DNA from: a virus
Reading direction: 5' to 3' (one strand)
DNA length: 23,854 nt
IMG/VR virus record: IMGVR_UViG_3300025626_000128
Span: 1-23,854 of that record
This document shows, in pieces, positions 10,998 to 19,491 of the stretch. Position numbers and translations under genes: made by a program. How positions within the stretch are numbered: the stretch's first letter is position 1; the number at the start of each line of letters is the position of its first letter. The notes under the pieces are model-generated. The model ran no database searches. It saw only the letters and a list, made by a program, of their open reading frames with translations, and was not told the DNA's origin.

Positions 10998-13275
10998 AGT
11001 TGCATTAGTAGAAACTAAACCTAGCAGAACAGACTTTCGAAATGAGTTTGATGGAGCCTTTGACTTTGATCAATTTCAGCTCTGCTCGGATTCTAGTATA
11101 AAGAAAGTATTAAAGCGAGACTGTGATATTGATATGGATCCTGATAACTATGAATGGGTAATTCTAGTAGGTAGTGATGCATTGAAGTATTTTACAAAGA
11201 TTAATTCGGTCACTGAATACTCGGGTAAGAAAGTAGAAGATAAGTTCTTACCTGTCATTAATCCTGGCATGTTAAAATTCAAGCCGGAAGCTCGTAAGAC
11301 CTGGGAATCTTCCAAGGAAAATATTATTAAGTACATTAATGGTGAGATTGAAGATGTTATCATTGATGAAAGTATTGCTCGCGGTATCAATGACACTGCC
11401 GAAGCAAAGGCGTGGATACAAGGAGCTATAGACTCAGATAGTGCATATATTGCTCTTGACTCTGAGACTACTGCCCTGTACCCGCGTAACGGACATATAT
11501 TAGGAATATCTATGTCTTATAACGGGGAAAGTGGAGCCTACATTAATACTGAATGCTTTGACCAAGAAATCGAAGATATGCTACGTCAACTGTTTCTCAG
11601 TAGGAAAGTAATCTTCCACAATGCAAAGTTCGATATGGCATTCTTTGAGTATCATTTCAACTTTGAATTCCCTGACTTCGAGGACACAATGTTGCTCCAT
11701 TACCTCATAGATGAGAATCCAGGAGGGCATGGTCTAAAGCCATTATCCTTGAAGTATACTCCTTTTGGTGATTATGAAAAACCAATGTATGATTGGATTG
11801 ATCAGCACAAAAGAGCAAACGGGCTCAATGCAGGTAGCTTCACATGGGATATGATTCCATTTGACGTTATGAAAACATACGCGGCTATGGATGCTGTATG
11901 TACTTTTCTACTGTACGAGAAATTTGTTAAAATTAAGAAGAACCCAAAACTTTGTTGGATTTACGACAATATTTTGATTCCTGGCTGCAGGTTTCTGAAG
12001 GAGACTCAAGATAACGGTGTTCCGTTTGATCGTACTCGACTACAGGTATCTCAGGGTCTAATGCAGGATAACATTGATGACGCTATTAAAGAACTCTACA
12101 ATTTCAAGGAGGTGGCCAAATTTGAAGAGTTTCAGGGTAAGGATTTTAATCCTAACTCTACCGTTCAGCTTCGTACTTTGTTATTCGACTTTATTGGTCT
12201 GAAACCTACAGGTAAAAAGACTGGTACAGGCGCAAATTCAACAGATGCAGAAGTCTTACAAGAATTAGGAGAAAAGCATGAAGTTCCAAAGCATATTCTT
12301 AATATTCGCCAGAAAAGCAAGATTAAGAATACATACCTTGACAAGATCATACCTCAGCTTGATAGGGATAGTAGGTTACGCACAAATTTCAACCTACATG
12401 GAACTACTTCTGGTCGCCTGTCTTCTAGTGGTAAACTAAATATGCAGCAGCTTCCTCGCGACAATCCCATTGTAAAAGGGTGTATTCGTGCTCAGGAAGG
12501 AAATAAAATCGTTGCAATGGATTTAACCACAGCAGAAGTCTACGTCGCTGCGAAGCTCTCATCTGATGAAGAGCTGATGAATGTATTTCGTTCCGGAGGC
12601 AATTTTCATAGTTCGATTGCTAAAACAGTTTTCAAGTTACCTTGTGATGTGGCTGATGTTGCAGAGCTCTACGGAACTCAACGTCAAGCTGCAAAAGCTG
12701 TTACTTTCGGTATTATGTATGGTGCAGGGCCTCGGAAAATCAGTGAACAAGTTACCAAAGATTCTGGTAAATATTTTGGTGTCGGCGAAGCAAAAGACGT
12801 AATTGATGATTATTTCAGAGAGTTCCATAAGCTAAAAAGCTGGATCGAAATGAACCAGAAGTTTATTGAACAAAATGGATTCATCTATAGCTTCTTTGGT
12901 AGAAAGAGACGTCTACCTAATGTTGCCTCTGACGACGCTAGTATTCGAAGTCACAGTATCCGTTCAGGGCTAAACTTTTTAGTTCAGTCCGCCGCTTCTG
13001 ATATTAATTTATTGGGTGCTATTGATATGGGTATGTATATTAAGTCGAAGAAGATGAAGTCTCGCATCTTTGCCTTAGTACATGACTCTATTCTTGCAGA
13101 AGTGCCAGAAGAAGAAATAGAAGAGTATAATGAAAGGTTACAACACTTTATTCAACTTGATCGTGGTCTTAATATCTCAGGAGCCCCAGTAGGGTGTGAC
13201 TTTGATATTGGAGAAGACTACTCCATGGGCAAATTCGAGAAGATGTATGGTAGTTACTTACCGGAAGATCACTAA
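10990..13275 (+). CDS. DNA polymerase, family A, with 3'-5' proofreading domain
   Basis: From ATG 10990 (GGAG at 10976-10979) the product is 761 aa. Proofreading motifs: Exo I ALDSET (Asp157, Glu159), Exo II FHNAKFD (Asn211, Asp215) and Exo III YAAMD (Asp301). Polymerase motifs: GTTSGRLSSS, motif A MDLTTAEVYVAA (Asp511), motif B RQAAKAVTFGIMYG (Lys569, Phe573, Tyr577) and motif C VHDS (Asp699). Phe573 corresponds to E. coli Phe762, associated with discrimination against dideoxynucleotides. Motif A differs from the common DYSQIELR, and motif C has Ser in place of Glu; I recall similar motifs in T5-type polymerases. There is no 5' nuclease domain; that activity is a separate gene at 19927. The upstream frame from 10945 lies in the primase gene and is not used. 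Confidence 0.95.
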   Translation: MPKVALVETKPSRTDFRNEFDGAFDFDQFQLCSDSSIKKVLKRDCDIDMDPDNYEWVILVGSDALKYFTKINSVTEYSGKKVEDKFLPVINPGMLKFKPEARKTWESSKENIIKYINGEIEDVIIDESIARGINDTAEAKAWIQGAIDSDSAYIALDSETTALYPRNGHILGISMSYNGESGAYINTECFDQEIEDMLRQLFLSRKVIFHNAKFDMAFFEYHFNFEFPDFEDTMLLHYLIDENPGGHGLKPLSLKYTPFGDYEKPMYDWIDQHKRANGLNAGSFTWDMIPFDVMKTYAAMDAVCTFLLYEKFVKIKKNPKLCWIYDNILIPGCRFLKETQDNGVPFDRTRLQVSQGLMQDNIDDAIKELYNFKEVAKFEEFQGKDFNPNSTVQLRTLLFDFIGLKPTGKKTGTGANSTDAEVLQELGEKHEVPKHILNIRQKSKIKNTYLDKIIPQLDRDSRLRTNFNLHGTTSGRLSSSGKLNMQQLPRDNPIVKGCIRAQEGNKIVAMDLTTAEVYVAAKLSSDEELMNVFRSGGNFHSSIAKTVFKLPCDVADVAELYGTQRQAAKAVTFGIMYGAGPRKISEQVTKDSGKYFGVGEAKDVIDDYFREFHKLKSWIEMNQKFIEQNGFIYSFFGRKRRLPNVASDDASIRSHSIRSGLNFLVQSAASDINLLGAIDMGMYIKSKKMKSRIFALVHDSILAEVPEEEIEEYNERLQHFIQLDRGLNISGAPVGCDFDIGEDYSMGKFEKMYGSYLPEDH

Positions 13276-13741
13276 AATAAAGTTTCCAGCTTATTTACTG
13301 GAATCCTCGGACTGGCATGAACAAGACGGACTGTTGTTTGTAGAAAACAGATTATTGGATGATAAGAATATGCCAGGTAGCACACTTGGTCTGAGAAGGC
13401 TACAAACACCTTTTAGGGATTTATATCCTCTAAGAGCCTCTGTAGGTAGTCTTCTCGGTATTATCAAACAAAAGAACAAGACCTTCGTAGATAGTAAGGG
13501 AACTCCCTTTATTTACGAAAAAATTGAATACTGTGCTCTCAAATATTATAGAGTTCGTAAAATAGAACAAAAGGGACGTGCGTGTGTTCTATGGGTAAAG
13601 GGTGTTAGCCTTCCTTTTAAAATACCCCGCCCTCCTATGAATCAGCTTCAATGGGCGGGAATTTTGCATCGTAAGGGTATTCCTTGGATGCTATATGAGT
13701 ATTCAGACCATAAAAAGTCTGACACTCGAAGAAAAGTGTGA
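13247..13741 (+). CDS. Conserved phage protein of unknown function next to the polymerase
   Basis: ATG 13247 (MVVTYRKITKIKFPAYLLES) is chosen; it lies 29 bp inside the polymerase end with GAGAAG (13237-13242) before it. The 164-aa protein has blocks I recognise from other phage replication clusters: ESSDWHEQDGLLFVE, NMPGSTLGLRRLQTP, DSKGTPFIYEK, LWVKGVSLPFKIPRPP and a C-terminal SDTRRKV. No enzyme motif or membrane segment is evident; the pattern of short beta strands with conserved RPP suggests a small globular domain. I know of no assigned function. Position between polymerase and PhoH suggests a replication-linked role, which is inference only. Confidence 0.8.
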   Translation: MVVTYRKITKIKFPAYLLESSDWHEQDGLLFVENRLLDDKNMPGSTLGLRRLQTPFRDLYPLRASVGSLLGIIKQKNKTFVDSKGTPFIYEKIEYCALKYYRVRKIEQKGRACVLWVKGVSLPFKIPRPPMNQLQWAGILHRKGIPWMLYEYSDHKKSDTRRKV

Positions 13742-13748
13742 ATATTTT

Positions 13749-14408
13749 ATGGCAAGAAGAAATAGAACGCTAGCAGGTGCAGGTCTGACTTTATCAGAGA
13801 TTGAGCCTTTAACACAAAACCAAGTAGCCGCTTTCGAAAGTGATAAACATTTAGTTTTACACGGAGTTGCCGGCACAGGAAAGACCTTTATATCTTGTTA
13901 TTTAGCATTTGACGATATGATTAAGTCATCGTATAATAAGTTGATTATCATACGAAGTGCAGTGCCGACTAGAGATATAGGCTTTCTCCCAGGTAATGAG
14001 AAAGAAAAAAGTGCGATCTATGAAGAACCGTACAAAGATATATGTGTAGAATTGTTTCAACGAGGAGACGCATATGAGATACTAAAAACAAAAAGTCTAG
14101 TAAATTTTATGACTACTTCGTTTATTCGTGGTGTCACACTAAGAGACGCAGTAATTATAGTTGATGAGTGTCAAAACATGAGTTTTCATGAATTGGATTC
14201 AATTATTACTCGAGTTGGAGAAGAATGCAGAATTATCTTCTGTGGAGACTTCCGACAGGCTGATCTTAGTAAAAATGGACTAAAAGACTTTATTCGCATC
14301 GTTAAAGCAATGGATCAATTTGATTTAATTGACTTTGAGATCAAAGACATTGTACGGAGTGGCTTTGTTAAAGATTATATTACCGTAAAAACGAATCTGG
14401 GTTTATGA
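13749..14408 (+). CDS. phoH: PhoH-like P-loop ATPase
   Basis: This 219-aa protein from ATG 13749 starts MARRNRTLAGAGLTLSEIEP. An in-frame ATG at 13695 would add 18 residues and overlap the previous gene by 47 bp; neither start has a strong ribosome site, so the choice rests on where I recall relatives beginning. Walker A is GVAGTGKT (39-46), Walker B is VIIVDE in IIVDECQNMS (135-144), and the family motif FCGDFRQAD is at about 164-172. These identify PhoH, an ATPase related to the RecD/SF1 helicase core. PhoH is very common in marine phages, with uncertain function; RNA handling or helicase activity has been suggested. Its TGA overlaps the next ATG (ATGA). Confidence 0.92.
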   Translation: MARRNRTLAGAGLTLSEIEPLTQNQVAAFESDKHLVLHGVAGTGKTFISCYLAFDDMIKSSYNKLIIIRSAVPTRDIGFLPGNEKEKSAIYEEPYKDICVELFQRGDAYEILKTKSLVNFMTTSFIRGVTLRDAVIIVDECQNMSFHELDSIITRVGEECRIIFCGDFRQADLSKNGLKDFIRIVKAMDQFDLIDFEIKDIVRSGFVKDYITVKTNLGL

Positions 14409-15688
14409 AAGCAGTAATAAGTAACAGGATCTATCTAGAAGTAACGCAGGAGTATAAGGAGGTTCTTAGCAAAGAGCTTACTTATTCTATACCTACGTAC
14501 AACCCGAAAGATCCACCACAGATTATAAAGACTATGGTACGAATTCGTTCTGATCTAGTTAGTATACCTGTGGGAAGAATGGATCTAATCCCAGATGATT
14601 ACGAGATAATCGATAAGCGATTAATACTGCCGGAGGATTTCCCCGACTTTAGGTTCCCTTTGCGAGAAAGTCAGCAAGCTGTTTTTGACGAGATCGAAGA
14701 CAATGCTATAATTAACGCATGGGTAAGTTGGGGAAAGACTTTTACAGGTTTAGCTATTGCAGGTAAGCTTGGGCAGAAAACACTTGTTGTTACCCACACG
14801 GTTCCTTTAAGAAATCAGTGGGCAAAAGAGGTAGAAAAAGTCTATGGATTTAAACCAGGCATTATAGGCAGTGGTCACTTTGATCTTGAGCCTCCTATTG
14901 TAATTGGCAATACTCAGACTTTATACCGGAATATTGGCGAAGTGCAGAAGAAGTTCGGGACTATAATCTTGGATGAGATGCACCATGTATCGTCTCCAAC
15001 GTTCTCTAAAATAATTGATAGTAGCTATGCTAGATATAAGATAGGACTATCAGGGACTATAGAGAGAAAGGATGGCAAGCATGTGGTGTTTCGAGACTAT
15101 TTTGGGAGTAAGATCTTCAAACCCCCAAAAGAGAACTTTATGCCGCCTACCATTCATATACTCAGCAGCGAAGTTCGGTTTATGGATGGTGCTAATGTTC
15201 CTTGGGCTAATAGAGTGAATAATCTTACGAACAATGATGAATATCGACACACAGTTGCTATGCTTGCTGCGGCCTACGCCGCAAAAGGGCATAAAGTGCT
15301 GGTTGTGAGCGATCGAGTCCACTTTATGAAAGCCTGCGCCGAACTAGCAGGAGAGATTGCGACTAGTGTTACAGGTGAGCTATCGCATGAGGAGAGAGAA
15401 GAACGTATGTCTCTTATAACAAGTGGCAAAAAGAAGATCCTTTTTGGTACTCAAGCTATTTTTTCCGAGGGCATATCCTTGAATAGCTTAAGTTGCCTCA
15501 TTTTAGGTACACCTATTAATAACGAACCATTACTGACCCAGTTGATTGGGCGTGTCATACGAAAAGAAGAAAATAAAAAAGACCCGGTGATTATTGATAT
15601 ACACCTCAAGGGTAATACTGCAAGAAGACAGGCTTCTACGCGTATGGGACACTACATGAAACAGGGTTATCAAATCAAACAGCTATAA
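14405..15688 (+). CDS. SF2 DNA helicase, UvsW / T5 D10-like
   Basis: This 427-aa DExH-box helicase probably remodels branched DNA (replication forks, Holliday junctions, D-loops), as T4 UvsW and T5 D10 do. Motifs: Q-like/Ia region FPLRESQQAVFDE (84-96), motif I AWVSWGKT (105-112), Ia VVTHTVPLRNQW, motif II LDEMHH (189-194), motif III SGT (216-218), motif IV/V in VLVVSDRVHF and TQAIFSEGISL, and motif VI QLIGRVIRKEE. In motif I the usual first glycine of G-x-GKT is Ser108, which is noteworthy, although Gly110-Lys-Thr is intact. The gene is translationally coupled to phoH (ATGA). It is the first member of a D10 to D15-like gene series. Confidence 0.92.
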   Translation: MKAVISNRIYLEVTQEYKEVLSKELTYSIPTYNPKDPPQIIKTMVRIRSDLVSIPVGRMDLIPDDYEIIDKRLILPEDFPDFRFPLRESQQAVFDEIEDNAIINAWVSWGKTFTGLAIAGKLGQKTLVVTHTVPLRNQWAKEVEKVYGFKPGIIGSGHFDLEPPIVIGNTQTLYRNIGEVQKKFGTIILDEMHHVSSPTFSKIIDSSYARYKIGLSGTIERKDGKHVVFRDYFGSKIFKPPKENFMPPTIHILSSEVRFMDGANVPWANRVNNLTNNDEYRHTVAMLAAAYAAKGHKVLVVSDRVHFMKACAELAGEIATSVTGELSHEEREERMSLITSGKKKILFGTQAIFSEGISLNSLSCLILGTPINNEPLLTQLIGRVIRKEENKKDPVIIDIHLKGNTARRQASTRMGHYMKQGYQIKQL

Positions 15689-15699
15689 AAAAATAGTTC

Positions 15700-15728
15700 T
15701 TGACAACAAGGTTAAACTTAAGTATAAT
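15700..15728 (+). promoter_or_regulatory. Sigma-70-type promoter P6
   Basis: AATAGTTCTTGACA with TTGACA at 15700-15705, a 17-bp spacer and TATAATATA from 15723. It starts 2 bases after the helicase stop. Predicted initiation near 15735 lies downstream of ATG 15731, so translation should begin at ATG 15749. Confidence 0.92.
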
Positions 15729-15748
15729 ATATGTTCTTATTTGATTGG

Positions 15749-16138
15749 ATGAAAATTTATGACGCGTCACAGGGTAATGTGCGCGAGGTAGTACGTATTT
15801 TCCGGATGCTTGTCAGCAAGCAAATACCGGATAATCGTAAAGATCCTATTTATAAATATTCACATAAAGATTTTTCAGGGGTTAGCTTCATGCTGCACCC
15901 CGACGTTCTTCTATACCATTCTCATAAGTATACATATCGTGAGATAGCACAGTACATTTCGCTGTGTTCTTTTCGATCCGCTGTAGATTTTCTCAGCACA
16001 CAAGATACGACTTTAGATCTGATATTAGTACCAGGTTTAGAGCCGGAAACCATCATAAACAACAATAGGCTACTCATGATAGATGACGACAGAGTGTGTT
16101 TTCTATATGAAGAAGTCCCAGCAACGGAGATACATTAA
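15749..16138 (+). CDS. Unknown protein at the T5 D11 position
   Basis: ATG 15749 gives a 129-aa protein (MKIYDASQGNVREVVRIFRM). ATG 15731 is in frame but lies 2 bases after the -10 box, upstream of the expected transcript start. No good Shine-Dalgarno precedes ATG 15749. Recognisable phage-conserved features are FSGVSFMLHPDVLLYHSHKY, TYREIAQYISLCSFRSAVDF and the hydrophobic C-terminal RLLMIDDDRVCFLYEE. The protein looks alpha-helical with a final hairpin; there is no enzyme motif. In T5 the equivalent place between D10 and D12 is held by D11, also of unknown function as I recall. The end overlaps the next ATG (TAATG). Confidence 0.75.
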   Translation: MKIYDASQGNVREVVRIFRMLVSKQIPDNRKDPIYKYSHKDFSGVSFMLHPDVLLYHSHKYTYREIAQYISLCSFRSAVDFLSTQDTTLDLILVPGLEPETIINNNRLLMIDDDRVCFLYEEVPATEIH

Positions 16139-16770
16139 TGGCAATTTCATTTAATCAACAGAAGGGCTCAGCCCAAAAATCATCCATCTCATCTTTTCAG
16201 TATAAAGACGGTGACAACAAGTTTCGTTTAGTAGGCGATATTCTCGCTCGCTATGTATATTGGATTAAAGGTGAGAACGACAAGAACATTCCTTTCGAGT
16301 GTTTGTCTTTTGACCGAAACAAAGAAACTTTTAACAATTTAGAAAAAGACTGGATTCGCGAGTTCTATCCAGATCTTAAGTGCGGTTGGAGTTACGCTAC
16401 CCAGTGTATTGATAACGGCCAGGTAAAAGTAGTAAACCTAAAGAAGAAGTTGTGGGAGCAAATCATTACCGCTGCAGAAGATCTAGGTGATCCTACCGAC
16501 CATACTACTGGCTGGGACGTATGTTTCAAGCGAGTTAAAACCGGTCCACTACCTTATAACGTAGAGTACCAACTACAAGCACTTAAGTGCAAGCCTCGTC
16601 CTTTGACAGACTCAGAATTAGCTGCAATCGCAGAGTTGAAGTCTATGGATGAAGTTATGCCTCGTCCTACTCCAGATGCTCAGAAAGAGCTTCTCGACAA
16701 AATCCGTGATAACATGGGTGGCGCAGAAGAGATTGACGAAAGCATTGAAGACGAGTTTAAAATTGCATGA
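16138..16770 (+). CDS. Single-stranded DNA-binding protein, gp32-like
   Basis: This 210-aa protein probably coats ssDNA at the fork. The N-terminal segment is Ser, Gln and Lys rich (residues 1-20). An OB-fold-like core runs from about 26 to 155: DNKFRLVGDILARYVYWIKG, then FECLSFDR, then LKKKLWEQIITAAEDLGDP followed by TTGWDVCFKRVKTGP and YNVEYQLQAL. The run of L-x-x-x-x-x-x-I near x-D-P, then G-W/Y-D-x-x-x-x-R-x-G-x-x-x-x-Y, resembles the gp32 core of T4-like phages. The C-terminal tail is acidic (GGAEEIDESIEDEFKIA), typical of SSBs that contact partner proteins. The T4 zinc site is not clearly kept. It is coupled to genes on both sides (TAATG and ATGA). Family assignment rests on layout and is good but not certain. 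Confidence 0.8.
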   Translation: MAISFNQQKGSAQKSSISSFQYKDGDNKFRLVGDILARYVYWIKGENDKNIPFECLSFDRNKETFNNLEKDWIREFYPDLKCGWSYATQCIDNGQVKVVNLKKKLWEQIITAAEDLGDPTDHTTGWDVCFKRVKTGPLPYNVEYQLQALKCKPRPLTDSELAAIAELKSMDEVMPRPTPDAQKELLDKIRDNMGGAEEIDESIEDEFKIA

Positions 16771-17726
16771 TCTTATTTACAGCAGATTGGCACATAAAAC
16801 TGGGGCAGAAGAATGTCCCAGTTCAGTGGGCAACTAACAGATATAACAAATTTTTTGAACAAGTACATGAGATCACTGAGTACTGTGATATGCATATTAT
16901 TGGGGGCGATCTCTTTGATCGCATTCCAAGTATGGACGAGCTGTCCTTGTACTTCTCTTTTGTTAGAAAAGTAAAGAAGCCCACTCTTATTTATGATGGC
17001 AACCATGAAGCAACGCGTAAGAACAGAACTTTTCTCTCACAGCTCAGACAAGCTACTAGGGATATTAACCCTTTAGTGAATATCGTTGATATCTCGTATA
17101 TTGACAAAGATCTGGGTTTTGGTGTTTTGCCATACAGAGAGTTACATCAGAAAGGCAGTGTAGATCACTTTAACAAGAGTATGCCTCTGTTTACCCATGT
17201 TCGAGGAGAGATACCTCCACATGTAAAACCAGAGGTAGATCTTGACCTTTTTAATAGGTTTCCCGTAGTATTTGCAGGTGATCTTCATGCTCACAGCAAT
17301 ACTCAAAGAAACATTGTGTACCCAGGAAGTCCGATGACGACTTCCTTTCACAGAAAAGAGGTAGAGACCGGCTACTTGATTATTCACCCCCATACTTGGG
17401 AGTGGGAGTGGAGACGCTTCGATCTACCTCAACTTTTGAGAAAAACTGTTCAAGATCCAGCAGACATGGTTGCTACGGATTACCATCACACTATCTATGA
17501 AATAGAAGGTGATATACAGGAATTAGCCGCAGTAGAGAACTCAGACTTACTGGATAAGAAAGTAATAAAACGAAACTCTGAAGCAACTCTAGTTATAGAC
17601 AAAGAGATGACTTTAGAAGAGGAGCTTGTAGAGTACTTGAGATATATTCTCGAGATACCTGATGCACAGATTAGTAATATAGTAGGGACTTATAATGATT
17701 ACGCTCAAAAAGCTCAAGTGGAGTAA
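16767..17726 (+). CDS. sbcD: SbcD/Mre11-type nuclease subunit (T4 gp47 / T5 D12-like)
   Basis: This 319-aa calcineurin-like phosphoesterase is the nuclease part of a recombination complex with the next gene. Metal-binding motifs in order: DWH (Asp7, His9), GGDLFD (Asp48, Asp51), GNHE (78-81), FTHVRGE (His144) and GDLHAH (171-176). These match SbcD, Mre11 and T4 gp47. In T4 the gp46/47 complex resects ends for recombination-dependent replication and degrades host DNA; the same role is likely here. The C-terminal 100 residues (DIQELAAVE..., LEEELVEYLRYILEI) may hold the capping and SbcC-binding region. It is coupled to the SSB gene (ATGA) and overlaps the next gene by 32 bp. Confidence 0.95.
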   Translation: MILFTADWHIKLGQKNVPVQWATNRYNKFFEQVHEITEYCDMHIIGGDLFDRIPSMDELSLYFSFVRKVKKPTLIYDGNHEATRKNRTFLSQLRQATRDINPLVNIVDISYIDKDLGFGVLPYRELHQKGSVDHFNKSMPLFTHVRGEIPPHVKPEVDLDLFNRFPVVFAGDLHAHSNTQRNIVYPGSPMTTSFHRKEVETGYLIIHPHTWEWEWRRFDLPQLLRKTVQDPADMVATDYHHTIYEIEGDIQELAAVENSDLLDKKVIKRNSEATLVIDKEMTLEEELVEYLRYILEIPDAQISNIVGTYNDYAQKAQVE

Positions 17727-19491
17727 CTGTTTTAGCTATGGTCCCGATAATGAACTGGATTTAGACGATAACACAGTAACTCAAATAATTGGTACAAACG
17801 GTATGGGGAAATCCTCCATACCGTTAATTATTGAAGAAGTTCTTTACAATAAAAACTCCAAAGGCATAAAGAAAGCCGACATTCCTAATAGGTATGTTAA
17901 TAAAGGCTACACTATCTCTTTGAGTTTCGAGAAGGACGGGAATGAGTACAATATAGTAGTTGATAGAAAAACGAATATTAAAGTAAAACTTGAGAAGAAC
18001 GGAGAAGACATCTCCAGCCATACGGCTACGAATACTTACAAGTCTTTACAGGAAGTATTAGGTATTGATTTCAAGACCTTCTCTCAGCTAGTATATCAAA
18101 ATACGAATGCAAGTTTACAGTTTCTAACTGCCACAGATACTAACAGAAAAAAGTTTTTGATAGATCTGCTACACTTAGACGCTTACGTAAATTTATTTGA
18201 AGTATTTAAAGAAGCCTCGAAAGAGTCTTCAAATACGTTAATAGCCGTGTCCTCAGAAATAGCAACTGTTGATAAGTGGTTATCAAACAACAAATTGGAA
18301 AGTACTAACATACTTCCTCTGTTGGATTTAGAAATTAATACGGAAGAAGATGAGAAGTCTTTCCGTTCTTTATCAGTAGAACTTAATAATATCTCTGAAA
18401 AAAATAAAAAAATCTTACAAAATAATAAGTATAAAGAGCTGTTAAGTCACATTGATATTGAGAAAATTCAGAATAGTAATCTGCCTGAGAAAGAATCGTA
18501 TGATTCCTACCAGAAAGAGCTAGGAGAGATAGTAGGTAAGATAAACACAGCTACAAAGATGCTTCTCAAGTTAGAAAAATTGGAAGATATCTGCCCTACT
18601 TGTGAGCAAAAAGTAGACTCAGAGTTTAAGCAAGACTTAATAAACACTGAGAAGGACAATCTATCTCACTACGAGTATAGAAAAGATATTAACGAAGATA
18701 TGATACGGCAGATAAAAAGAAATAATGCTGCCAGAGATGGACTTAATAGAGCGCAGAAAGAGTGGGAGGATTTATACAGAAGTATAGATAACTCTTTGCC
18801 AAACCAGATACTTAATCAGGTGCAGCTACAAGAAGAACTAGACTCAGTGTCTACTCGCTTATCTGAAGCCAAGAAAGAATTGAAGAAGATTGCAGAAGAA
18901 AATGAACGTATCACAAGAGCAAATACACGTATAGAAATCATACAAGCTCAGACCGATGGGTTTATAGAAAAACTTAATAGTGCTCAAGAAGTTTTAGATA
19001 CACAAAGAAGTCTAGATTCTAACTTAGAGATTCTAAAGAAAGCATTTAGTACAAACGGATTACTTGCTTATAAAATAGAAAATCTAGTAAAAGAACTAGA
19101 AGAGTTAGCAAATACTTATCTTGCTGAGCTTTCTGATGGTAGATTTACTCTTGAGTTTGTAGTTTCAAACGATAAATTGAACGTACAAATTACTGACAAT
19201 GAAAATATAGTTGATATTCTAGCACTTTCCTCAGGTGAATTAGCTAGAGTAAACACAGCGACTTTGATAGCTATTCGTAAGTTAATGAGTAGTATTTCAA
19301 AATCACGAATCAACATATTGTTCTTAGATGAAGTAATTAACGTTCTTGACGATAGTGGTAGAGAGAAGCTAGTAGAAGTACTTTTAGAGGAAGATCTAAA
19401 TACTTATGTAGTCTCTCACGGATGGACACATCCTTTGCTTGAGAAAATAGAAGTAGTTAAGCGAGGAAATGTGAGCGGATTGGAGCAATAA
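17695..19491 (+). CDS. sbcC: SbcC/Rad50-type ATPase subunit (T4 gp46 / T5 D13-like)
   Basis: This 598-aa SMC-family ATPase pairs with the preceding nuclease. Walker A GTNGMGKS is at 33-40. A coiled-coil arm occupies about 170-300 and 305-455, with a zinc-hook CPTC at 300-303 at its tip. The ABC signature LSSGE is at 511-515, Walker B ILFLDE at 541-546 and an H-loop VSHG at about 573-576. This is the full Rad50/SbcC plan in shortened form (E. coli SbcC has about 1050 residues; T4 gp46 560). It should gate and power double-strand end processing. ATG 17695 overlaps sbcD by 32 bp, implying coupled synthesis. The stop overlaps the next ATG (TAATG). Confidence 0.95.
   Translation: MITLKKLKWSNCFSYGPDNELDLDDNTVTQIIGTNGMGKSSIPLIIEEVLYNKNSKGIKKADIPNRYVNKGYTISLSFEKDGNEYNIVVDRKTNIKVKLEKNGEDISSHTATNTYKSLQEVLGIDFKTFSQLVYQNTNASLQFLTATDTNRKKFLIDLLHLDAYVNLFEVFKEASKESSNTLIAVSSEIATVDKWLSNNKLESTNILPLLDLEINTEEDEKSFRSLSVELNNISEKNKKILQNNKYKELLSHIDIEKIQNSNLPEKESYDSYQKELGEIVGKINTATKMLLKLEKLEDICPTCEQKVDSEFKQDLINTEKDNLSHYEYRKDINEDMIRQIKRNNAARDGLNRAQKEWEDLYRSIDNSLPNQILNQVQLQEELDSVSTRLSEAKKELKKIAEENERITRANTRIEIIQAQTDGFIEKLNSAQEVLDTQRSLDSNLEILKKAFSTNGLLAYKIENLVKELEELANTYLAELSDGRFTLEFVVSNDKLNVQITDNENIVDILALSSGELARVNTATLIAIRKLMSSISKSRINILFLDEVINVLDDSGREKLVEVLLEEDLNTYVVSHGWTHPLLEKIEVVKRGNVSGLEQ

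Noticed and set aside
19325-19360. TTCTTGAC inside the SbcC gene resembling the promoter -35 cassette
   Set aside because: No TATAAT-like -10 box at 17 bp and it encodes the conserved Walker B neighbourhood, so it is a chance match.
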